DNA from: Prevotellaceae bacterium UBA7028 | GTDB lineage: Bacteria > Bacteroidota > Bacteroidia > Bacteroidales > Bacteroidaceae | Assembly: GCA_002494215.1 (NCBI GenBank) | Contig: DLBF01000085.1 | Span: 1 to 7,533 of the forward strand | Reading direction: 5' to 3' | Length of the DNA: 7,533 nt | Shown here: piece after piece, positions 1 through 5,700 of the stretch | Layout of the letters: the number at the start of each line of letters is the position of its first letter | Numbering within the stretch: position 1 is the stretch's first letter | Notes under the pieces: generated by a model | Database searches by the model: none | What the model was told of the DNA's origin: nothing | Seen by the model: the letters and a program-made list of their open reading frames with translations, nothing else | Position numbers and translations under genes: made by a program

Positions 1-359
1 CGGGGACGGTTCAGGGCATCCTCGGCATTACACTCGGGTACTACCAGGGGCACATCCTCGTCCATACGGAAGGCGCTACTGTTGTCAATCATCACGGCAC
101 CATACTTGGTGATAGTCTCGGCAAACTCCTTGCTGGTGCCACCACCTGCACTGGTGAAGGCAATATCTACACCCTTGAAGTCGTCGTTATGCTGCAGGAG
201 CTTAACCTCGATTTCCTTACCACGGAAAGTGTACTTAGTTCCTGCACTGCGCTGGCTTCCAAAGAGAAGCAACTCGTCAATGGGGAAATTTCTCTCATCC
301 AAAACTCTCAGGAATTCCTGACCTACGGCACCGCTGGCACCAACAATTGCAACTTTCAT
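1..359 (-). CDS. asd: Aspartate-semialdehyde dehydrogenase, N-terminal part (cut by window edge)
   Basis: This enzyme reduces aspartyl-4-phosphate to aspartate-semialdehyde with NADPH, in the cytoplasm, the branch-point step towards lysine/diaminopimelate, threonine and methionine. Read on the minus strand from the ATG at 359, the protein begins [20 protein letters not shown], a Rossmann-fold nucleotide-binding start (GASGAVG, residues 7-13). It continues with [20 protein letters not shown], the [10 protein letters not shown] segment, [20 protein letters not shown] and then [10 protein letters not shown], all characteristic of bacterial Asd. About 119 of roughly 330-340 residues are present. 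The catalytic Cys motif would lie outside the window. The ATG is the natural start because the glycine motif follows at the usual distance and a good -7 element lies 39 bases upstream. It is divergent from the antiporter gene. The one small oddity is PECN where PEVN is more usual. Confidence 0.96.
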   Translation of the reverse strand, partial: MKVAIVGASGAVGQEFLRVLDERNFPIDELLLFGSQRSAGTKYTFRGKEIEVKLLQHNDDFKGVDIAFTSAGGGTSKEFAETITKYGAVMIDNSSAFRMDEDVPLVVPECNAEDALNRP

Positions 360-397
360 ATGTAAACTGATTTGATTTCAATGCTAAAAATTCGGCA

Positions 398-405
398 CAA
401 AATTA
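398..405 (-). promoter_or_regulatory. Bacteroidetes -7 promoter element for asd
   Basis: On the minus strand this reads TAATTTTG, an exact match to the Bacteroidetes sigma-ABfr -7 consensus TAnnTTTG. It lies 38 bases upstream of the asd start codon, giving a short leader of about 30 bases. No clear TTTG -33 element is seen at the expected distance, which is common for these promoters. Confidence 0.6.
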
Positions 406-459
406 CACATTTTCTCTTAATTCTCGCATACATATCATACTATTTCAATTAAAATTTGA

Positions 460-467
460 TATCTTTG
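460..467 (+). promoter_or_regulatory. Bacteroidetes -7 promoter element for the antiporter-protease gene
   Basis: TATCTTTG matches TAnnTTTG exactly and lies 32 bases upstream of the ATG at 500. Transcription would be expected to begin near 473-475, giving a leader of about 25 bases. The surrounding 361-480 stretch is strongly AT-rich and non-coding, as expected for a divergent promoter region. No convincing -33 element is visible. Confidence 0.6.
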
Positions 468-499
468 CAACGACATATATATGAAAATCGTACATTAAG

Positions 500-3400
500 A
501 TGATACAGTTGCTTCATTTTCTGCCCGTTGCTACGGCACTGGTCACCGACCCGACACGGATTTTCTGTGTGGTGCTCTGTATCATCCTCCTTGCTCCCTT
601 GTTGTTACGCAGCCTGCGCATTCCCCACGTCATCGGCCTGATTCTGGCTGGTGTGCTGGTGGGCAAGTACGGCCTTAACATCCTGGACAGGGACAGCTCC
701 TTCCAACTTTTCGGTCAGGTGGGTATCTACTACATCATGTTCCTGGCAGGATTGGAGTTGGACATGGGCAGTGTGCAACATTATGGGCGTGACGGACTGA
801 AATTCGGTCTGCTCACCTTCCTGGTCCCCTTTGTTCTGGGACTTCTTACCAGCTACTATCTGTTGGGTTTCAGCGTCTTTACCAGCATCCTTATGGCCTG
901 TATCTACAGTAGCCATACGTTAGTAACGTACCCTACGGTAGGCAGATACGGCCTTGGCAGGCACAGAGTGGTAGTGAAGAGTGTGGTGGCAACGGCCTTT
1001 GCGCTCCTTGTGAGTCTGCTGGTGCTGGCCTTCGTCATCGGCAGCCTGAAGCCTGACACCAATTTCTTTACGTGGGTAGCCTTTGGCGTAAAGTGCCTGA
1101 TATATGTAGCCTTTGTTCTGTTCGTCTTCCCACGTCTGGGCAGATGGTTCCTGCGTCGTTACAGCGACAACGTCACTCAGTACATCTTCATCATGGCACT
1201 GGTGTTCCTAAGTGCCTCCTTTGCCAAGATGGTAGGCCTGGAGGGCTTGTTAGGTGCTTTCCTGGCAGGATTGGTAGTGAACCGCCTTATCCCCAAGACC
1301 AGTCCGCTGATGTCGCGACTGGAGTTCGTGGGCAACGCCCTCTTTATCCCTTACTTCCTGATAGGCGTGGGCATGCTTATTGATGTGCGCATCATGCTGG
1401 GCGACCCCAACACCCTGTGGATCATACTGGTTATGGTGGTGACAGGAGCACTCTCAAAGCTGCTGGCCGCCGCCGCCATGGCATGGTGGAGTGGTGAAGA
1501 CAGGAATGCCATGTGGCTGATGTTCGGTCTGACGAACGCCCATGCTGCTGGAGCCCTGGCCATCGTAATGATTGGAACCCATCCTGCCGTCAACCTGATG
1601 AACGATCAGGTGCTGAACGGTACGGTCATGCTTATCCTCTTTAGTTGTGTTATCAGCGGCTTTGCCACCAATACGGGTGCCAAGCGTCTGGCATTGAGCG
1701 ACACCACGTTCGAAGAGAACCGCGGTTCGTATCACGGAAAGTGCCTTATCACCTATAGTCAGCACGACAATGTGGATGTGATGACCCAGCTGGCCATCCT
1801 TATCCGCAATCCCTATATCCCCGATTCGCTGATGGGTCTGTGTGTCTCGTATGACTCGCAGGACAATAGCAAGGAGGTGGTGGGTAACTATAGGCTGGGT
1901 AAGGAGATGTTGGAACGTGCCCAGGTGATTGCTGCCTCGGCAGATGTTCCCATGGCGACCCTGAACCGTATGAGCACCAATATCGCTGGTGGTATCCTGC
2001 GTACCATGAGGGAATATGACTGTGGTGAGGTTGTCATGTGCTTGGCCGACCGTACCACAGGTATGCTGAAATCCTCGCTCGGACCTATCATTGACAGCGT
2101 AGTAGGCGGCTCGCACCGCGAGGTGATGATTGTGCGCAGCATCGTCCCCCCTGGCACCGTACGCAGGGTGTTGGTGGCTGTTCCCCAGAAAGCCGAATAC
2201 GAGGTGGGCTTCTATAAGTGGTTAGAGCATATCTGCCGTATAGGCGAGCAGCTGGACTGCCACCTGGAGTTCCACGCGCACGCGGATACCTTACCTTATA
2301 TAAAAGGGTATATGCAGCAGAAGCACGGCAACGTGCGCAGCAAATATACGGAGATGAACATCTGGACGCAGTTCATGAGCCTGCAGCACCAGACGGATGC
2401 CAACGCCATGCTGATAGTGGTGACGGCACGTCCGGGCTTTATCTCGTACCAGCCTCAGTTCGACAATCTGCCTCTGCAGATCTATCGCTACTTTGGCGAT
2501 ACCAGCGTGATGCTGCTCTATCCCGACCAGTGGGGCGACCCATTGGACAGCGTCTCTGTCTTCTCGCCTAACGGAACGGCCGTTACCCGCCAGCAGCGCA
2601 CATTGGGTAGCCTCCTACGCCGTCTGTTCTTCTTCCAGAAGCGCACAGCCGTCATGGTGGCAGCCTTCCTTGCCCTGCCCTGTATGGCCCAGCATGCCGA
2701 CCTCAGCAAGATGTCTTCCTATGTCCGCAGGGCGGTTATCCAACAGAAGGCCGAGCGACGCAAAGCGCCTTCCTTTCGCAGCCAGGCACCCCGTATGTGT
2801 GCCATCGTCAAAGCTTCGTCCGAAGAGACCCTGCAACAACACGGATGCAAGATTCAGGCCCATTGGGGCGACCTCTATATCGTAACCCTGCGAACCAATC
2901 GTCTGGCAGAACTGTCGTGCGACCCTCAGGTGCAACGCATCGAGGCAGGCGAACCTTGCGTAGCCAATATGGATACCTCGCGCTTCGTCACACATACGGA
3001 TGCCTTGCACAACGGATTCATGGGCAATACACGCTGGACGGGTAGGGGAGTTGTGATGGGCATCATGGATATCGGATTCGACCTTACACATCCCACATTT
3101 TTCTCTCCCGACGGAGAGGAGTATCGCATACGTTCCTTTTGGGACCAGCTGGACTATTCAGGCCAGGGAGACAATAAGGACAGTATGTACATAGGGTGCG
3201 AGTACACCACCACCAGCACATTGCTGCGCAAGGCACATTCAGCAGACGGTTTGATTCAGCATCATGGTACTCATACGGCTGGCACGGCTGCCGGCAGCGG
3301 CTATATAAGTCCATACGTGGGGGCAGCCCCCGAGGCTGACATCTGCCTCGTGTCCAATGCCGTAGGCAGCGACTACGTCCTGATTCCCGACTCGCTTAAG

Positions 3401-4741
3401 AACCTCTACAATACAGCCAGCGACCTGCTGGGCTTCAAGTATATCTTTGATTATGCAGACCGCCACAAACAGCCCTGCGTTATCTCTTTTAGCGAGGGGC
3501 GTAAGCAGGAGCTGTACGGCGATGACATGCTGGCATTCCAGATACTGGATTCCCTGCTTACGCCCGGACACATTCTTTGTTCCTCTGCTGGTAACGATGG
3601 TTGCAACCTTACTTACCTTCACAAGCCTGTAGGCAAAGCCACCGCCAGTGCCATGCTGGTGCTTAGTAGCGGCAGTACCAAGCAGGCAGGATATCATCTG
3701 CGCAGCAGTGCCAAGCATAGCTTCCAGTTGCATTTCTATGCTACGCCTAATAATAAGAAAGGTATGAAGGAATATACCACGGATCAAATCTACGGTCAGC
3801 CCGACAGCATTCTCATAGATACCCTCAGCGTGGGGGTTAAGGAATATATGATTATGCTGGCTTCCTATCCTTCGTGCTATAACAGCGATCAGGTGGCTAC
3901 GGAACTGTACGTCAAGGATGTTACGAAGACGTCGGGCCCCAACTATCGCATAGGCCTTACACTGATGGGCGAGGATATAGAGGCAGAGGCCTTTACCTAT
4001 TCTGCTTTCTTCGAGAATCCTGCCAACTATCCCGATTTCTCCGAGGCTGTCTCGTCGCATAGCATCAACTTCCCTTCCTGCTCGCCCAATATCATCTGCG
4101 TGGGCAGCACAGCCTATCGCACAGGGGTTCATAACTACTCTGGCGACTGGCTGTCTCTGGATTATGGTTCTGATGGTATGCGTGGCACCAATACCAGCAT
4201 CGGCCCTACCATGGCTGGTCTTATCAAACCCAATGTTATGGCACCAGGGCAGAATATCATTGCTTCCTACAACAGTTACTATTCCGAGGCAAATCCCTAT
4301 GCCGACCAGCGCGAGTGGGACGTGGAGCGCTTCCAGTTCCGCGATCGTCAGTACTCGTGGAGTGCCCAGTCGGGAACGAGCATGGCTTCGCCCATCGTCG
4401 GTGGTATCATAGCCTGTTGGTTGCAGGCCTTCCCATACCTTACCTATCAAGATGTAATGGAGGCCATAGCTGCCACATCTCGTCAGCCCGACCCTGAACT
4501 TTCCTATCCCAACAACTTCTACGGATATGGCGAGATAAATGCTCAGGCAGGACTGCAGTACCTATTTGATAAGTTTGGGGAAACGGATGGAATGAGAGGC
4601 CCCTCTCCCCAGCCCTCCCCCAAATGGGAGGGAGAGGTTTATGACCTTGCGGGGCGGAAACTTAATTCACAATTCATAATTCATAATTCACAATTGCCAA
4701 GTGGTATATATATCCGTGACGGCAGAAAGGTGATCTATTAA
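500..4741 (+). CDS. Fused cation:proton antiporter (CPA2/USP type) and secreted S8 subtilisin-like protease
   Basis: One open frame carries two proteins that are normally separate. Residues about 18-395 form roughly 12-13 membrane helices of a CPA2/KefB-like Na+(K+)/H+ antiporter, with RIPHVIGLILAGVLVG near residue 40 and GLEGLLGAFLAGL near 247-259. Residues about 414-680 are two cytoplasmic USP-like alpha/beta domains (KCLITYSQHD..., RRVLVAVPQKAEYE...). Residues 714-731 (KRTAVMVAAFLALPCMAQ) read as a signal peptide with a likely cleavage after Ala730. Residues 731-1413 are an S8 peptidase with a pro-region and an intact active site: Asp857 (MDIGFDLTHP), His922 (HGTHTAGTAAG), oxyanion Asn1032 (SSAGNDG) and Ser1294 (SGTSMASP). 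A beta-rich insert lies between Asn1032 and Ser1294. The C-terminus (VYDLAGRKL...LPSGIYIRDGRKVIY) resembles a shortened T9SS-type tail. Inferred topology: antiporter in the inner membrane, protease exported and probably released by signal peptidase. A lost stop codon or a sequencing error at the junction could also explain the single frame. The domain calls are firm; that one polypeptide is made is less certain. Confidence 0.85.
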   Translation: MIQLLHFLPVATALVTDPTRIFCVVLCIILLAPLLLRSLRIPHVIGLILAGVLVGKYGLNILDRDSSFQLFGQVGIYYIMFLAGLELDMGSVQHYGRDGLKFGLLTFLVPFVLGLLTSYYLLGFSVFTSILMACIYSSHTLVTYPTVGRYGLGRHRVVVKSVVATAFALLVSLLVLAFVIGSLKPDTNFFTWVAFGVKCLIYVAFVLFVFPRLGRWFLRRYSDNVTQYIFIMALVFLSASFAKMVGLEGLLGAFLAGLVVNRLIPKTSPLMSRLEFVGNALFIPYFLIGVGMLIDVRIMLGDPNTLWIILVMVVTGALSKLLAAAAMAWWSGEDRNAMWLMFGLTNAHAAGALAIVMIGTHPAVNLMNDQVLNGTVMLILFSCVISGFATNTGAKRLALSDTTFEENRGSYHGKCLITYSQHDNVDVMTQLAILIRNPYIPDSLMGLCVSYDSQDNSKEVVGNYRLGKEMLERAQVIAASADVPMATLNRMSTNIAGGILRTMREYDCGEVVMCLADRTTGMLKSSLGPIIDSVVGGSHREVMIVRSIVPPGTVRRVLVAVPQKAEYEVGFYKWLEHICRIGEQLDCHLEFHAHADTLPYIKGYMQQKHGNVRSKYTEMNIWTQFMSLQHQTDANAMLIVVTARPGFISYQPQFDNLPLQIYRYFGDTSVMLLYPDQWGDPLDSVSVFSPNGTAVTRQQRTLGSLLRRLFFFQKRTAVMVAAFLALPCMAQHADLSKMSSYVRRAVIQQKAERRKAPSFRSQAPRMCAIVKASSEETLQQHGCKIQAHWGDLYIVTLRTNRLAELSCDPQVQRIEAGEPCVANMDTSRFVTHTDALHNGFMGNTRWTGRGVVMGIMDIGFDLTHPTFFSPDGEEYRIRSFWDQLDYSGQGDNKDSMYIGCEYTTTSTLLRKAHSADGLIQHHGTHTAGTAAGSGYISPYVGAAPEADICLVSNAVGSDYVLIPDSLKNLYNTASDLLGFKYIFDYADRHKQPCVISFSEGRKQELYGDDMLAFQILDSLLTPGHILCSSAGNDGCNLTYLHKPVGKATASAMLVLSSGSTKQAGYHLRSSAKHSFQLHFYATPNNKKGMKEYTTDQIYGQPDSILIDTLSVGVKEYMIMLASYPSCYNSDQVATELYVKDVTKTSGPNYRIGLTLMGEDIEAEAFTYSAFFENPANYPDFSEAVSSHSINFPSCSPNIICVGSTAYRTGVHNYSGDWLSLDYGSDGMRGTNTSIGPTMAGLIKPNVMAPGQNIIASYNSYYSEANPYADQREWDVERFQFRDRQYSWSAQSGTSMASPIVGGIIACWLQAFPYLTYQDVMEAIAATSRQPDPELSYPNNFYGYGEINAQAGLQYLFDKFGETDGMRGPSPQPSPKWEGEVYDLAGRKLNSQFIIHNSQLPSGIYIRDGRKVIY
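4602..4637. repeat. GC-rich inverted repeat captured in the protease coding sequence
   Basis: The left arm CCTCTCCC (4602-4609) is the exact reverse complement of GGGAGAGG (4630-4637). An overlapping inner pair, CCCTCCC (4613-4619) and GGGAGGG (4626-4632), also matches. Together they make a palindromic element of the REP/MITE-like type often found between genes. Here it lies inside the reading frame and encodes the low-complexity peptide GPSPQPSPKWEGE, between the end of the protease catalytic domain and the T9SS-like tail. Confidence 0.75.
4664..4696. repeat. AATTCAY tandem heptamer repeat within the C-terminal tail codons
   Basis: Four perfectly abutting heptamers AATTCAC, AATTCAT, AATTCAT, AATTCAC (4664-4691) are followed by a partial AATTG. 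This type of repeat is usually intergenic in Prevotella-like genomes. Here it encodes NSQFIIHNSQL between VYDLAGRKL and PSGIYI. A related pair of AATTCAA heptamers occurs at 4782-4795, just beyond the stop codon. Confidence 0.75.
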
Positions 4742-4781
4742 GAGATAAAAATTAAAAGAGAAAAGATAAAAATTTTTTTTC

Positions 4782-4795
4782 AATTCAAAATTCAA
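4782..4795. repeat. AATTCAA heptamer pair
   Basis: Two abutting AATTCAA units lie in the AT-rich start of the spacer, after a run of eight T. They are the same family as the four heptamers inside the upstream gene's tail. The stretch 4742-4800 is otherwise A/T-rich, with no GC-rich stem before the T run, so I do not call a terminator here. Confidence 0.5.
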
Positions 4796-4802
4796 GGCAG
4801 CG

Positions 4803-4833
4803 TGAGCAGGCTCGACCGAAGGTCAAACATGAA
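4803..4833. repeat. Hairpin repeat, copy 1
   Basis: The sequence begins TGAGCAGGCTCGA and ends TCAAACATGAA, with a small hairpin GACC-gaa-GGTC (4814-4824) in between. Copy 2 at 4885-4917 has the same flanks and a different stem at the same place. The copies lie 82 bases apart in the spacer upstream of lolD. Confidence 0.55.
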
Positions 4834-4884
4834 GGCTGCGATTGAGCGAGAGGAGAGCGATGCTCGCATCAGCTATCCCGAGTA

Positions 4885-4917
4885 TGAGCAGGCTCGAAGC
4901 GCAGCTTCAAACCTGAA
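4885..4917. repeat. Hairpin repeat, copy 2
   Basis: The sequence begins TGAGCAGGCTCGA and ends TCAAACCTGAA, around a hairpin GAAGC-gca-GCTTC (4896-4908). The stem differs from copy 1 but remains fully paired, so the structure is kept while its sequence changes. The GAGC-ag-GCTC mini-stem in the shared 5' flank is also present in both copies. Confidence 0.55.
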
Positions 4918-4919
4918 AC

Positions 4920-4939
4920 CATCTATAATCTATCATCTA
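4920..4939. repeat. Inverted copy of the repeat found after lolD
   Basis: These 20 bases, ending just 5 bases before the lolD start codon, are the exact reverse complement of 5588-5607, which straddles the lolD stop codon. A second downstream copy at 5602-5621 matches equally well. The arrangement brackets the whole gene in an inverted repeat. Confidence 0.8.
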
Positions 4940-4944
4940 AAAGA

Positions 4945-5604
4945 ATGATTCAACTTCAAGATATAACCAAGAGTTTCGGAACATTGCAGGTGCTGCGTGG
5001 TATCAGCCTGCAGATTAACCAAGGCGAGGTGGTGGCCATTGTTGGTCCCAGCGGTGCAGGTAAGACCACATTGTTGCAGATTATGGGTACACTGGATAAG
5101 CCAGATGGCGGTCAGGTACTTATCGATGGGCAGGATGTCTTCCGCCTCAGTGGCTCCAAGCTCAGCAAGTTCCGTAACCGTCATATCGGCTTTGTGTTCC
5201 AGTTTCATCAGCTGCTGCCCGAGTTCACAGCCTTAGAGAATATTATGATTCCTGCCATGATAGGTGGGATGGGCAAGGCCGAAGCTCGCAAACGTGCCAT
5301 GGAACTGCTTGGCTTTATGAAACTTACAGACCGTGCCGAGCATAAGCCCAACGAACTGTCAGGTGGCGAGAAGCAGCGCGTGGCTGTCGCCCGTGCCCTC
5401 GTCAACAAGCCCGATGTGATATTTGCCGACGAGCCCAGTGGCTCGCTCGATACGCAGAACAAGGAGGAGCTGCACCGCCTCTTCTTCGAACTGCGCGACC
5501 AGATGGGACAGACCTTCGTTATCGTTACACACGACGAGGGACTTGCTGCCATGGCCGACCGCACCATACACATTTGCGACGGAGTGATAGATGATAGATT
5601 ATAG
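4945..5604 (+). CDS. lolD: Lipoprotein-releasing system ATP-binding protein LolD
   Basis: This is the ATPase of the LolCDE-type inner-membrane ABC complex, which extracts mature lipoproteins from the inner membrane for transfer to the outer membrane. The 219-residue protein has a complete nucleotide-binding domain: Walker [10 protein letters not shown] (34-42), Q-loop Gln86 ([12 protein letters not shown]), signature LSGGEKQ (138-144), Walker B VIFADE with catalytic Glu163, D-loop SGSLD (165-169) and switch His196 (VIVTHDE). Length and motifs fit the LolD/MacB-ATPase subfamily well; FtsE-like or MacB-like partners are the alternative. No permease gene is adjacent, so its LolC/E partner must be encoded elsewhere. 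The ATG follows an A-rich stretch (CTAAAAGA) rather than a strong Shine-Dalgarno. The last codons (DDRL and stop) are read from the downstream tandem repeat, so the extreme C-terminus has probably been set by that repeat. Confidence 0.9.
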   Translation: MIQLQDITKSFGTLQVLRGISLQINQGEVVAIVGPSGAGKTTLLQIMGTLDKPDGGQVLIDGQDVFRLSGSKLSKFRNRHIGFVFQFHQLLPEFTALENIMIPAMIGGMGKAEARKRAMELLGFMKLTDRAEHKPNELSGGEKQRVAVARALVNKPDVIFADEPSGSLDTQNKEELHRLFFELRDQMGQTFVIVTHDEGLAAMADRTIHICDGVIDDRL

Positions 5605-5629
5605 ATGATAGATTATAGATGATAGATAA
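5588..5629. repeat. 14-base tandem repeat (3 units) overlapping the lolD stop codon
   Basis: Units are TAGATGATAGATTA at 5588 and 5602, and TAGATGATAGATAA at 5616 (one change). Degenerate GAGATAAG continues to about 5638. The lolD TAG stop is bases 5602-5604, at the start of the second unit. The rest of the spacer to 5700 is AT-rich and shows no clear promoter or terminator. Confidence 0.8.
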
Positions 5630-5700
5630 GAGATAAGAAAATATAACACATTTGTGCCCGGAGTAGGTAAAAACATAGCTCAACATAATTTATCGCAAAG

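Noticed and set aside
1454..2116. 220-codon minus-strand frame opposite the antiporter's USP-like region
   Set aside because: It is antisense to well-recognised helices and USP-like sequence, its composition (His/Thr/Gln/Gly-rich) is typical of a shadow frame, and there is no start context.
3239..4450. Long minus-strand open frame (403 codons) opposite the protease domain
   Set aside because: It is fully antisense to a region encoding the intact S8 active-site motifs, its predicted protein has no recognisable domain or signal, and no promoter is visible. It is best explained by the codon bias of the real gene.
4602..4696. Clustered repeats as a possible CRISPR array
   Set aside because: The repeats are palindromic or abutting heptamers without unique spacers of constant length, and no cas genes are present.
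4769..4780. A run followed by eight T as an intrinsic terminator for the protease gene
   Set aside because: There is no GC-containing stem directly before the T run; the only pairing is A-run with T-run.
4920..5621. Insertion sequence or transposon carrying lolD
   Set aside because: Although flanked by an inverted repeat, the enclosed gene is an ordinary LolD, there is no transposase, and no target-site duplication is visible. The repeat itself is a simple AT-rich sequence that can spread by other means.
5651..5693. TTTG at 5651 with TAGCTCAA or TAATTTAT as a promoter for the lipoprotein gene
   Set aside because: Neither candidate matches the TAnnTTTG -7 consensus well enough and the spacing of the second is wrong.
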